NCBI RefSeq assembly: GCF_004000945.1
Contig: NZ_BIMF01000002.1
Coordinates: 682,001-746,000 of the forward strand
Source of the DNA: Paenibacillus lautus NBRC 15380
Lineage (GTDB): Bacteria > Bacillota > Bacilli > Paenibacillales > Paenibacillaceae
Length of the DNA: 64,000 nt
Direction of reading: 5' to 3'
Shown: piece after piece, positions 17,805 through 25,774 of the stretch
Layout of the letters: each line of letters begins with the position of its first letter
How positions within the stretch are numbered: the first letter of the stretch is position 1
The notes under the pieces: generated by a model
What the model was told of the DNA's origin: nothing
Database searches by the model: none
The model's input: the letters and a program-made list of their open reading frames with translations, nothing else
Program-made: the position numbers and the translations under genes

Positions 17805-17848
17805 GGCAGCGCATCAATCCACTTGCGGATCATGCGCTGCCTTTTTAT
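17805..17848 (+). terminator. Terminator after mtnD
   Basis: A GGCAGCGCAT arm and its complement ATGCGCTGCC enclose a loop of about 16 bases and are followed by TTTTTATT. Confidence 0.85.
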
Positions 17849-17902
17849 TGGAGCCGAGCAGCTTAACTATAAAGGAGGATTCCAATATTTATTAGCGATG
17901 CG

Positions 17903-18307
17903 TTACTCCGTTACCTTCAGTTCCTTTAGCGGCATAGAATGCTGTCCTCTCGCCGTGACATGTGAAACGATACGATAGGTTCCAGCCTCATCGAAGGTTT
18001 TCTCCATTTTGTAAACCCCGCCTTGATCATGCTTGACCGGGACCTTCGCCTGAACGCCTCCGCCTTCCAGCGTCACTTCAAATTCCACATCGTTCGCATC
18101 TTCCACCGGGCTGCCGGCTTGCGTCACCTTCGCTTCGATCAACACCTTCTCGCCAGCCTTAATGCTCTCCGGCGTCAGAGACAGCTCGACGATGATGGGT
18201 TCCGCCATCACATCATCTCCGGATTCCGCCTTGCTGTCATTACATGCGGCAAGCGCAACCGCCATTAGCACCATGGCTGCAATTAGGGCCATCTTTTTTC
18301 TGGTCAT
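17903..18307 (-). CDS. Lipoprotein with YtkA/FixH-like domain
   Basis: 134 aa. Signal peptide of the lipoprotein type: basic start MTRKK, hydrophobic core, lipobox LAAC with Cys21. The mature part is a beta-rich domain (IVELSLTPESIKAGEKV, GGVYKMEKTFDEAGTYRI) resembling YtkA-like/FixH domains found in some extracytoplasmic proteins. AGAGGTG precedes the ATG. It would be anchored on the outer face of the membrane. No metal-binding motif is obvious; function unknown. Confidence 0.75.
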   Translation of the reverse strand: MTRKKMALIAAMVLMAVALAACNDSKAESGDDVMAEPIIVELSLTPESIKAGEKVLIEAKVTQAGSPVEDANDVEFEVTLEGGGVQAKVPVKHDQGGVYKMEKTFDEAGTYRIVSHVTARGQHSMPLKELKVTE

Positions 18308-18492
18308 GCTCTACACCTCTTTTACAAAATAGGGCTATGTATGGTTCATTCACGTAATGGTCATTTCCAAACGACGTAAGTTTCCTAATCCATTATATCG
18401 CATAATTCTTTTCCTTCTATCTCATGCAGCTTACAATTGTGTGACGTTTATCATAGCCAAGGGCAAGGGTGAAATCAGAACGTATAACCAAC

Positions 18493-18535
18493 AAAAAAAC
18501 AGCCCATAACCGCTGAATCTGCTGTTAGGGCTGTT
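18493..18535 (-). terminator. Terminator after the HAD hydrolase gene
   Basis: Arms AACAGCCC...TAAC and GTTA...GGGCTGTT form a near-perfect hairpin, followed on the minus strand by a run of Ts. Confidence 0.8.
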
Positions 18536-18588
18536 CCTATGTAAGTTTAGCGTATCAATTATTCGGGCTTAGCTCTTAATTGTATAGT

Positions 18589-19380
18589 CTATAAAGATGC
18601 CACGATGGCATGCAGCTCCGATAAATGTTTAATCTCAAACTTCGGTTGAATGGACGGATCATGAGGTCGGTTTACCCGATTGATCCAAACCGTATGCAGT
18701 CCAGCCGCATTTCCGCCTTTAATGTCTGTGGTCAGCTTATCTCCCACCATCACGGCCTGATCCGCCTCGACACCTAACAAGTCAAGTGCATGCTGGAAGA
18801 TGGAAACATCCGGCTTCCCTTTGCCAAAATCACCGGAGATGATGATATGATCAAAGTAAGGAACCAGTTCCGGAACACCGTCCAGCTTCTCCTGCTGCAA
18901 ATCCGGACTTCCGTTCGTAAGAAGGAGCAGCTTTACATTCCCCTGCAATTCCTTCAGAACTTCAAACGTTTCTTCATATACGTATGGTCTTGTTCTGCGT
19001 TCAGCAGCGAATTGTGCAGCCAGCGTCTCGGCCAATAGTTCATTATCAACGCCCAGGCGCTGAAGTCCGCGTCGCCATGATTCCTTGCGGTATACGGGTG
19101 CCAGCTCCTGCAGCTTTCTGAATTCAGGCTGCGAACCAGCCGTAAAATTAGCCCACAAGCCTTCAAAAGGGTTAATTCCGATCATTTTGGTAAAAGCAAA
19201 GGTATCATATGATTCATATAATGCTCTCGCTTCTTCCCGTACTGCGGCCAAAAGTGATTGGGCATCTACGCCGGTCTCGTCCGCTCCGGCCTGGCATGTC
19301 ACTTCAAACGCTTCTTCCACACTACGTTCATCCCACAATAACGTATCGTCCAAATCAAACAAAACCGCAGCTATCGGCAT
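18589..19380 (-). CDS. HAD-family hydrolase (YjjG/YfnB-like nucleotidase type)
   Basis: 263 aa from ATG 19378-19380, which gives MPIAAVLFDLDDTLLWD with GGGAG upstream; two upstream in-frame ATG codons have no better site. The HAD motifs are FDLDDTL (I), LLLTNGSPD (II), GKGKPDVSIF (III) and VMVGDKLTTDI (IV). The cap is helical (class I). Enzymes of this group hydrolyse nucleoside or sugar phosphates. It stands alone with its own terminator. Confidence 0.88.
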   Translation of the reverse strand: MPIAAVLFDLDDTLLWDERSVEEAFEVTCQAGADETGVDAQSLLAAVREEARALYESYDTFAFTKMIGINPFEGLWANFTAGSQPEFRKLQELAPVYRKESWRRGLQRLGVDNELLAETLAAQFAAERRTRPYVYEETFEVLKELQGNVKLLLLTNGSPDLQQEKLDGVPELVPYFDHIIISGDFGKGKPDVSIFQHALDLLGVEADQAVMVGDKLTTDIKGGNAAGLHTVWINRVNRPHDPSIQPKFEIKHLSELHAIVASL

Positions 19381-19422
19381 GTCTCTCCCACTCCTCATAT
19401 ACACTGTGATCTATTCTATATG

Positions 19423-19947
19423 TTAATTATGCTCCACTGGAATTTGATGAGTCTTTGCGAACTCTTCCAATCTTTCGCCCATCGCTTTCGTATCATAAAG
19501 ATTCATCATACGCGAGAATACCCAGTTGCCTGCTTTCCCCTTGCCTTGGATCACGACGGAACCTGAAGCCAATTTGATCTTCTCGATATCCGATACAGCC
19601 AAACGACGTTCCCTATTGAACTTCATCGTGGAAACGGAAGCACGCTCAATCTTCAAATAAGGTTTGCGTAGGAAAATCATGAGCGCTAACAGGATATACA
19701 AGCTGACACCAACCCAATTCAACACGTCATTGCTTCCGCCGGCTGCCTGGGATGTCGCCGTTCCGAGAAGCGCATACAAACCAGCCAGTGCAACGAGTAC
19801 TAACGGAAGAACATACTTACGCCCCTTAAACACGTCATGCTTATCATTGACGGCAGAGCCTTGGTATGAGGTCAGTCCCTGCTTTTTACGCTGCTTGTTC
19901 AGCTGTGACATATTTTTGTTGACTTTTCTTTCCCATGATCGTGACAT
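19423..19947 (-). CDS. Two-TM membrane protein with PH-like C-terminus, function unknown
   Basis: 174 aa. A basic N-terminus of about 45 residues is followed by two hydrophobic segments at about 46-66 and 76-94. The cytosolic C-terminal half (YLKIERASVSTMKFNRERRLAVSDIEKIKL) is beta-rich like the PH-type domains of small bacterial membrane proteins. GGGGG lies upstream of the ATG. I do not recognise a named family. It lies between the HAD gene and the DUF896 gene, all in the same direction. Confidence 0.6.
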   Translation of the reverse strand: MSRSWERKVNKNMSQLNKQRKKQGLTSYQGSAVNDKHDVFKGRKYVLPLVLVALAGLYALLGTATSQAAGGSNDVLNWVGVSLYILLALMIFLRKPYLKIERASVSTMKFNRERRLAVSDIEKIKLASGSVVIQGKGKAGNWVFSRMMNLYDTKAMGERLEEFAKTHQIPVEHN

Positions 19948-20108
19948 ATAGTTCCCCCTGAACTCAATTTCAAAATATTACCAATCCATATATAAACTTG
20001 GGGTAACCGTATTCGATTCCACGAATAATCGGCACCCCAAGTATTATAATTCTATCCATCTATCTGGTCATGAATCCACTGTTGTAGGTCCATGCGACAG
20101 TTGATCGA

Positions 20109-20315
20109 CTAATGCTTTAATCGCGGGCCGCCTTTTTGTTCATTTTCATCAACCCATTCGATCGTTTCCAGCTGTTGTCTAAAGTTACTGCGAATATTAT
20201 TAAGGTATATTTCCCGAAGCTCAGCCCGTTCTTTGAGCTCTTCCGCGGTCAATCCCTCACTCTTCTGTTTTCTTGCTAGTACATTGATGCGTTCAACCAA
20301 AGTATCGATGTCCAT
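20109..20315 (-). CDS. DUF896 (YnzC family) small protein
   Basis: 68 aa, the typical size of YnzC-family proteins. The sequence matches the family layout: a helical hairpin LVERINVLARKQKSEGLTAEELKERAELREIYL, then FRQQLETIEWVDE. GGAGGAG sits in front of the ATG. In Bacillus the family member lies in the lexA/yneA SOS region, as it does here (265 bases from the yneA-like gene). Function not established. Confidence 0.85.
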   Translation of the reverse strand: MDIDTLVERINVLARKQKSEGLTAEELKERAELREIYLNNIRSNFRQQLETIEWVDENEQKGGPRLKH

Positions 20316-20579
20316 GACTTCTCCTCCAATTCCGATATCATGTATAACTTAAACATGTGAAAAAGAGCTTGTCAAGGCAACAGCACCCTTGCAAACTCTT
20401 ATTAAGAACAAATATGAACATATGATGCCATAAATGGGTTCCTCTATGTTAAGAAATCAATAGTCGTCTATTATAAACACGCTTATACTGCGTGAAATCA
20501 CTTCGTTAGGCAAGCTTAGAAATATGAAGCGAGAAGTAGGGACATATATAAGGAAAGGTTTGCTCTTAGCGTCGTCCAA

Positions 20580-20951
20580 TTACCAGACCGGTAAAGACAA
20601 CACCTCTCCGGCCTGTATATCCGGACCTTTCAATCCGTTAATTCTTCGGATGCTATCCAGATAGACTCTCGTATCCATATCTGCCGGTTTATGAAGGGAA
20701 GCAATTCGCCACAAACTATCACCATATTGAACAATAACCTGCTTCTCCCCAGCCGGCTTGTCCATCCCCCCGGCAAAAACGGAATATGCTCCTGTCCAAA
20801 ATGAAGCTACGATCAAGAGGATGAATAAAAGCTTTATAAAAGGAATGGATGCCATTCTGGACTTCAATTGATTGCTCCAAGTCTCCGAGGAATTCTTCGT
20901 TTTCACTGGAACGTTCTCATAAATGCTGCGGTATGTACTGTATTTCAACAT
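20580..20951 (-). CDS. yneA: YneA-like LysM protein, SOS cell-division inhibitor
   Basis: 123 aa from ATG 20949-20951 with GGGAG 11 bases upstream; a TTG six codons earlier overlaps the Shine-Dalgarno bases and is rejected. A cytoplasmic N-terminus of about 38 residues is followed by one membrane segment (about 39-60). The extracellular LysM domain runs from about 73 to 123 (VQYGDSLWRIASLH ... INGLKGPDIQAGEVLSLP). Divergent from lexA and covered by LexA boxes, exactly like B. subtilis yneA, whose product halts division during the SOS response. Domain and position agree, so the call is fairly firm. Confidence 0.85.
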   Translation of the reverse strand: MLKYSTYRSIYENVPVKTKNSSETWSNQLKSRMASIPFIKLLFILLIVASFWTGAYSVFAGGMDKPAGEKQVIVQYGDSLWRIASLHKPADMDTRVYLDSIRRINGLKGPDIQAGEVLSLPVW

Positions 20952-20966
20952 GGAATCATCATCTCC

Positions 20967-21082
20967 CAAACAAGTGTTCTCTTATGGATTTATATTAACA
21001 CGAACACTTGTTTGATTCAATACCTAAAAGAACATTTGTTCTATTTTTATTTAGAACTTATGTTTGTACGAACGGAAGTTCT
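20967..21082. promoter_or_regulatory. Cluster of five LexA (SOS) boxes
   Basis: Five 14-base sites match the Bacillus SOS box CGAAC-N4-GTTYG or its relaxed form: 20967-20980 (read as AGAACACTTGTTTG on the minus strand), 21001-21014 (CGAACACTTGTTTG), 21029-21042 (AGAACATTTGTTCT), 21053-21066 (AGAACTTATGTTTG) and 21069-21082 (CGAACGGAAGTTCT). The first overlaps the yneA ribosome-binding site. The last two cover the lexA promoter. LexA should repress both divergent genes. Confidence 0.9.
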
Positions 21083-21092
21083 ATGTTATAAT
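21064..21092 (+). promoter_or_regulatory. lexA promoter
   Basis: TTGTAC (21064-21069), a 17-base spacer and TATAAT (21087-21092). One LexA box overlaps the -35 element and another fills the spacer, which explains autoregulation. Confidence 0.85.
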
Positions 21093-21126
21093 TTTCCCAA
21101 ACGTTACTAAATGGGGTTGATACGGC

Positions 21127-21753
21127 ATGTCGAAAATATCCAGCCGCCAGCTGGCGATCTTAGAGTTTATCCGCAACGAAGTTCGTAGCAAGGGTTACCC
21201 GCCTTCTGTCCGGGAAATCGGCGAGGCTGTCGGACTAGCCTCCAGTTCAACGGTCCATGGACATCTAGACCGTCTGGAGAAGAAAGGCCTCATTCGCCGT
21301 GACCCTACGAAACCAAGAGCCATCGAGCTGCTTGGCCAAGAAGAGTCCGATAGCGCGAACCTGTTTACCCACACCATTGCCAGAGTGCCTGTTGTCGGTA
21401 AAGTCACTGCAGGTGTTCCTATTACAGCCATGGAGAACATTGAGGATTATTTCCCGCTCCCGCAGCATTATGTAGGCGACGATAAGGTGTTCATGTTGTC
21501 GGTTGTCGGTGACAGTATGATCGAAGCTGGCATTCACAGCGGCGACTATGTCATTGTTCGCCAGCAGCAAACTGCAGACAATGGCGACATTGTTGTAGCG
21601 ATGACCGAAGAAGACGAAGCAACGGTAAAGACCTTCTACAAGGAGAAGGATCATGTACGATTGCAACCGGAGAATCCTACCTACGAGCCACTGCGCCTGA
21701 ACCATGTTACGATTCTCGGTAAAGTAATCGGACTCTTCAGGGACGTCCACTAA
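21127..21753 (+). CDS. lexA: LexA repressor
   Basis: 208 aa. N-terminal winged helix at about 1-65. The self-cleavage site Ala95-Gly96 lies in GKVTAGVPI. The catalytic serine is Ser130 in [10 protein letters not shown] and the lysine is Lys168 in EATVKTF. It represses SOS genes until RecA filaments trigger its autocleavage. It is monocistronic, with its own promoter and terminator. Confidence 0.98.
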   Translation: MSKISSRQLAILEFIRNEVRSKGYPPSVREIGEAVGLASSSTVHGHLDRLEKKGLIRRDPTKPRAIELLGQEESDSANLFTHTIARVPVVGKVTAGVPITAMENIEDYFPLPQHYVGDDKVFMLSVVGDSMIEAGIHSGDYVIVRQQQTADNGDIVVAMTEEDEATVKTFYKEKDHVRLQPENPTYEPLRLNHVTILGKVIGLFRDVH

Positions 21754-21772
21754 CTTCATAGATTTATGAATA

Positions 21773-21809
21773 AGAGGTTACCTTCCTTAATTGGACGGTA
21801 ACCTCTTTA
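21773..21809. terminator. Bidirectional terminator between lexA and the anti-sigma-like gene
   Basis: Perfect inverted repeat AGAGGTTACC / GGTAACCTCT (21773-21782 and 21797-21806) with T-rich flanks. It serves converging lexA (plus) and the gene ending at 21820 (minus). Confidence 0.8.
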
Positions 21810-21819
21810 CTTGTTTTAT

Positions 21820-22635
21820 TTAACTCGCAGGGGATATCATTGTATTGCCTTGGACCAGTACCATTGCATTTTGCCTAAGATCCAACCGATACGTTCGCGT
21901 GAGTTTAGAATCCGATGAACCTTCTCCGCCAGGCCCCTCCGTGGACTGCAGAACCAGCTTATTCTCTTTAACCATGGGAGTAGTACCTGGTCTATAATAT
22001 GAAAAGTAGGATATCAAGGATTCATCCTGAAATCGGAGCTGGACGGCTTTACCCGTTTCATGCTCTACTGCGAACGCATAGATTTGTATACCATGACAGT
22101 CCCTATATTGCGGTGCCAGTATAAATACATCGGCATCTTGAAACGGCAGGCGAATCATATCAACCGGAGCAGATGTTGGTTGAATAAAAGTAAGATCCCC
22201 CAACGTAGTTACTTCATTTGTAACTTGGTTAGTACTATACTGTACGCTGTAGTTTCCGGTAAACGACATATCCGTTTCGATACCGAAGCAGCTCGGTGCT
22301 CCCAATGTCGTTATTTTTTCCTGTCCAACTGCAATAAGCCTTAACCTTCCTTCATCCGTTACGCCTTGTGCCCGGATTGTCTCTTCCGTACCAGGAGGTA
22401 AAGTCCCTGCTCTCTGTTGTTCCTCTCTGCCAAAAGGCAATTGAAAGGCAATTAAAATAATCAGAAGCATTAACCCTCCAACAAATCCAACTTGTAAGTA
22501 CTTTCGACGTTTAGGCTTGCTGTCGGTGAAAATCACGGACCTATGCACGTTTTTTTTCATTTCGGATGTGAACTTTTCATCTGAAAAGGGAGCATTTTTA
22601 GCCCGGTTGTACCAGTCTGGTTTATCCTCATTCAT
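21820..22635 (-). CDS. Putative membrane anti-sigma factor
   Basis: 271 aa from ATG 22633-22635, with GAAGGAG 8 bases upstream; the start overlaps the sigma factor gene. The cytosolic N-terminus of about 45 residues (WYNRAKNAPFSDEKFTSEMKKNVHR) is followed by one membrane segment at about 47-66. A large extracellular domain of about 200 residues with no family I recognise follows. The size, topology and translational coupling to an ECF sigma factor make an anti-sigma or stress-sensor role the best guess. No zinc-binding HxxxCxxC motif is seen. Confidence 0.6.
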   Translation of the reverse strand: MNEDKPDWYNRAKNAPFSDEKFTSEMKKNVHRSVIFTDSKPKRRKYLQVGFVGGLMLLIILIAFQLPFGREEQQRAGTLPPGTEETIRAQGVTDEGRLRLIAVGQEKITTLGAPSCFGIETDMSFTGNYSVQYSTNQVTNEVTTLGDLTFIQPTSAPVDMIRLPFQDADVFILAPQYRDCHGIQIYAFAVEHETGKAVQLRFQDESLISYFSYYRPGTTPMVKENKLVLQSTEGPGGEGSSDSKLTRTYRLDLRQNAMVLVQGNTMISPAS

Positions 22636-23173
22636 AGCCATTCTCCTTCAACATGTTCTGTACTTTTTTCCTTGCCCGATACAATCTGGATTTTACGGTG
22701 CCTGTCGCAATATGAAGCAGCTCCGCAATCTCACGCATTGGCATTTCATAGTATAGGTCCAGGACCAACACCTCCCTAAACTTGCTCGGCAAAGTCATAA
22801 TCATGGCCCATATTTCATCCGTATACAGCTCGTCCAAATATTCCGCTTCCGCTGACCGGTTTGAGGAACTGGCGAGAAGCTTGTCCTTAAGGATGACTTT
22901 CCGAAAGAAAAAAGCCTGTTTGTACCGGAACGCCGTATGTCGCGTGATCGTAAGCAGCCACGTCTTCAGCGTCGCCTGACCGCGAAAGGTATGTATGCCA
23001 TAATAGGCCTTAATAAATGCTTCTTGTGCAATATCGTCTGCCAAGGCATGCTGTTTGGTCAAAAAATACGCATAATTCCACACATCATTTCCATATTCAT
23101 TCATGATTCTATCCAGCGTCTGGCTGTCCATGATCGTCATCTGCTTCAAGTATTCGAGCTCCAACCGATTCAC
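22628..23173 (-). CDS. ECF-family RNA polymerase sigma factor
   Basis: 181 aa. Region 2: YFLTKQHALADDIAQEAFIKAYYG with TLKTWLLTITRH. Region 4: LPSKFREVLVLDLYYEMPMREIAELLHIATGTVKSRLYRARKKV, a clear helix-turn-helix. The GTG at 23171-23173 is kept as start, but a TTG at 23147-23149 has GGAG 9 bases upstream and may be the true start, giving 173 aa. It overlaps the membrane protein gene that follows, the usual sigma/anti-sigma pairing. The signal is unknown. Confidence 0.88.
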   Translation of the reverse strand: MNRLELEYLKQMTIMDSQTLDRIMNEYGNDVWNYAYFLTKQHALADDIAQEAFIKAYYGIHTFRGQATLKTWLLTITRHTAFRYKQAFFFRKVILKDKLLASSSNRSAEAEYLDELYTDEIWAMIMTLPSKFREVLVLDLYYEMPMREIAELLHIATGTVKSRLYRARKKVQNMLKENGYE

Positions 23174-23324
23174 CTCGTCTAATTAGAGTCATGGAAGCGA
23201 GGAAAGGTTCATTTTTTCGTAAAATAAAAAAAGAATCTTCCCTTTTATGGAGGGCGATTCTGTATTAGCTGCATTCCATGAACGGTTCTCCAAAATCATA
23301 AACCAAAATCTATTGCCATTGCTA

Positions 23325-23734
23325 TTAAACTAACGGAGCCTCTTCCCAGGCCTGTTTAAATCGAGAACCAAATCTTCGAATGGATTCTTTGTCGGCCGTT
23401 AACTGAAATCCTGTTCAGACCCGTAAAAACGCAACTGATATATTCCTTTTCGATCCATCTGTTCCCAGCTCAGATGGTATAAATGTTTTTCAAAAGATAT
23501 AAATAAGCCGTCTAATTTAAAACCATTTAAATACTCAAGCGGAAATTCAGCAGTTACCGAAATAAAGTTCCTTATTGTCATATTGGTCCACCCAAAATTC
23601 AAATCATAAATGATTCGGTTAGCTTGAAAGAACTTAAAATTGATCTGGCATCCTTCATCCTAACCAGCAATACGAGATATAAACGCGAACGCTGCCCGAG
23701 TTCCTTTCTCTTCGTGGTCGCTTAGAGTTGCCAT
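23325..23734 (-). pseudogene. Decayed small gene with in-frame TAG and a frameshift, family unknown
   Basis: An excellent start exists at ATG 23732-23734 with AAGGAGG 7 bases upstream (MATLSDHEEKGTRAAFAFI). After 24 codons an in-frame TAG (23660-23662) interrupts. The same frame then continues for 86 codons of normal-looking protein (for example NRIIYDLNFGWTN) to TAA 23399-23401. A +1/-1 change just before that stop would join a further protein-like stretch (ADKESIRRFGSRFKQAWEEA) ending at 23325-23327. The intact gene would have encoded about 135 aa. I do not recognise the family. Both lesions together argue for real decay. Confidence 0.5.
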
Positions 23735-23840
23735 TTACGTGCCTCCTTCGTTGTTCCACTTACCAGCTTTTCACCTACTCACTAACTTTATATGAAAGCC
23801 GGCTAATATTCCATAAGCCCTGTTGGATCAATTTGATTGG

Positions 23841-23880
23841 AAAAACAAAAAAACCCTCACGCCTTACGGCGCAAGGGATT
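23841..23880 (-). terminator. glnA terminator
   Basis: Hairpin CCCTcacGCC / GGCgcaAGGG with a four-base loop, followed on the minus strand by a run of seven Ts, directly after the glnA stop. Confidence 0.85.
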
Positions 23881-23886
23881 CCTCTA

Positions 23887-25215
23887 TTAATACATGGTAA
23901 TGTACTGATCGCGTTCCCATTGGTGAACTTGTGTTCTATACATATCCCACTCGATTTCTTTCAGTTCATAGAAGTGAGCCAGCGCATGATCACCGAGTGC
24001 ATCGGAAATGACTTCGCTGCGGATCAATTCGTTAAGAGCTTCTTTCAGGTTTGCCGGCAAGCTAGGGATGCCTTCCTCAATGCGCTCTTCTTCCGTCATC
24101 ACATAGATGTTACGGTCAATTGGAGCCGGGAGCGACAGCTCACGTTTAACGCCGTCCAAACCTGCTTTCAGCATGACAGCCAGAGCCAGATACGGGTTCG
24201 CCGCTGGATCCGGGTTACGCACTTCGATACGCGTGCTGAGGCCACGGGATGCAGGGATACGAATCATCGGGCTGCGGTTACTTGCAGACCATGCTACGTA
24301 GCAAGGTGCTTCGTAACCAGGCACGAGACGTTTGTACGAGTTCACCGTTGGGTTCGTAATCGCAGCAAACGCGCGTGCATGCTTAAGAATACCCGCCATA
24401 TAGTTACGAGCCGTTACGCTCAAGCCAAGCTCATCACTCTCGTCAACAAACGCGTTCTCGCCGCCTTTGAAGAGCGATTGGTTACAGTGCATGCCGGAGC
24501 CGTTTACGCCAAAGAGTGGTTTTGGCATAAAGGTAGCAATCAGTCCATGCTGACGAGCGATCGTCTTAACAACCAATTTAAACGTTTGAATCTGGTCAGC
24601 CGCTTTGATCGCATCTGCATATTTGAAGTCGATTTCGTGCTGTCCGGGAGCAACCTCATGGTGAGAAGCTTCGATTTCAAAGCCCATCTCTTCCAGCGTC
24701 AATACGATATCACGGCGGCAGTTCTCGCCAAGATCCGTAGGCGCGAGGTCAAAGTATCCGCCTTGGTCATTTAGCTCCATGGTCGGGTTGCCTTTTTCAT
24801 CGGTTTTGAACAGGAAGAATTCCGGTTCCGGACCAACATTCATGGAAGTGAAGCCCATCTCTTCCGCTTCCTTCAATGCTCTCTTCAAAATGCCGCGCGG
24901 ATCTCCAGCAAATGGGGTGCCGTCAGGCATGTAGATATCACAGATCAGACGAGCAACGCGATCCTCGGATACCCAAGGGAAGATCATGAAGGTATCCAGG
25001 TCCGGGTACAGGTACATATCGGATTCTTCGATACGTACATAACCTTCGATGGACGAACCGTCGAACATCATTTTATTATCAAGCGCTTTAGGCAGCTGGC
25101 TTAACGGAATTTCAACGTTTTTAATTGTTCCAAGCAAATCTGTAAATTGCAAGCGGATAAATCGAACATTTTCTTCTTTGGCAATGCGTAGAATGTCCTC
25201 TCTGGTATAACTCAC
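23887..25215 (-). CDS. glnA: Glutamine synthetase, type I
   Basis: 442 aa, the length of Gram-positive GSI-alpha enzymes. Signature pieces are [19 protein letters not shown] near residue 53, the metal/glutamate site [21 protein letters not shown] with the catalytic histidine region, and NRSPMIRIP. There is no obvious adenylylation insertion, as expected for feedback-controlled Firmicute enzymes that also signal to GlnR. It lies downstream of glnR in one operon (61-base gap) and ends at a strong terminator. Confidence 0.97.
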   Translation of the reverse strand: MSYTREDILRIAKEENVRFIRLQFTDLLGTIKNVEIPLSQLPKALDNKMMFDGSSIEGYVRIEESDMYLYPDLDTFMIFPWVSEDRVARLICDIYMPDGTPFAGDPRGILKRALKEAEEMGFTSMNVGPEPEFFLFKTDEKGNPTMELNDQGGYFDLAPTDLGENCRRDIVLTLEEMGFEIEASHHEVAPGQHEIDFKYADAIKAADQIQTFKLVVKTIARQHGLIATFMPKPLFGVNGSGMHCNQSLFKGGENAFVDESDELGLSVTARNYMAGILKHARAFAAITNPTVNSYKRLVPGYEAPCYVAWSASNRSPMIRIPASRGLSTRIEVRNPDPAANPYLALAVMLKAGLDGVKRELSLPAPIDRNIYVMTEEERIEEGIPSLPANLKEALNELIRSEVISDALGDHALAHFYELKEIEWDMYRTQVHQWERDQYITMY

Positions 25216-25276
25216 TTTATCCTCTCCTTTTTAAATAAAAAACTAGTCTTAATGAAGAATTACAGCATGGCAATCC

Positions 25277-25687
25277 TTATTTATTAAAAAACCGGGATAA
25301 TTCCCCTTGAATCAATGAAACCTGACCCGGTCTTTTAGCGGTAATCAATTCCTGCTTCAGCAAACGTCGCAACTGGGACTCCGACATCTCACGGCGTCTG
25401 TTCTCGGTATCAGGAGTAATGACGGTAGCCTCTTCAGACTCTTTTGTGACTGGGTTCATTACTTGTTTAATGCCGGCGATATTAACACCTTTTTCAATCA
25501 AAGCCTTAATCTCTAGCAGTCGCTCCACATCATTGAAGGAAAACAGGCGTTGGTTGCCCGACGTTCGGGCTGGGACAATTAAGTTATGCTGCTCATAATA
25601 GCGAATTTGTCTGGCAGATAGATCCGTAAGCTTCATAACAATGCCTATCGGAAATAACGCCATATTCCTCCGAATCTCATCACCCAT
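25277..25687 (-). CDS. glnR: GlnR, MerR-family nitrogen regulator
   Basis: 136 aa. An N-terminal MerR winged helix (MKLTDLSARQIRYYEQHNLIVPARTSGNQRLFSFNDVERL) is followed by a coiled-coil dimer helix and a C-terminal tail of the GlnR type. With glutamine-inhibited GS it represses glnRA when nitrogen is plentiful. A GlnR-box and promoter lie directly upstream. Confidence 0.95.
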   Translation of the reverse strand: MGDEIRRNMALFPIGIVMKLTDLSARQIRYYEQHNLIVPARTSGNQRLFSFNDVERLLEIKALIEKGVNIAGIKQVMNPVTKESEEATVITPDTENRRREMSESQLRRLLKQELITAKRPGQVSLIQGELSRFFNK

Positions 25688-25723
25688 ATCTCATCAACCT
25701 TCCAAGTGGTCTATTCTGATCCT

Positions 25724-25752
25724 ATTGTACATTTCCTGATCAACCACGTCAA
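25724..25752 (-). promoter_or_regulatory. glnRA promoter
   Basis: On the minus strand: TTGACG (25747-25752), a 17-base spacer and TACAAT (25724-25729), a good sigma-A promoter for glnR-glnA. Confidence 0.75.
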
Positions 25753-25757
25753 CCGCA

Positions 25758-25774
25758 TGTAAGGATAACTCACA
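25758..25774 (-). promoter_or_regulatory. GlnR/TnrA operator
   Basis: TGTGAGTTATCCTTACA on the minus strand fits TGTNA-N7-TNACA exactly. It sits five bases upstream of the -35 element and overlaps the last codons of the upstream ynbB-like gene, so GlnR should autoregulate the glnRA operon here. Confidence 0.75.

Noticed and set aside
23728..24774. Long plus-strand ORF of 348 codons
   Set aside because: It is antisense to glnA, whose protein is unmistakable; the plus-strand translation has no domain motif.
25216..25276. Second GlnR box between glnR and glnA
   Set aside because: TGTAATTCTTCATTAAG lacks the ACA of the right half-site.
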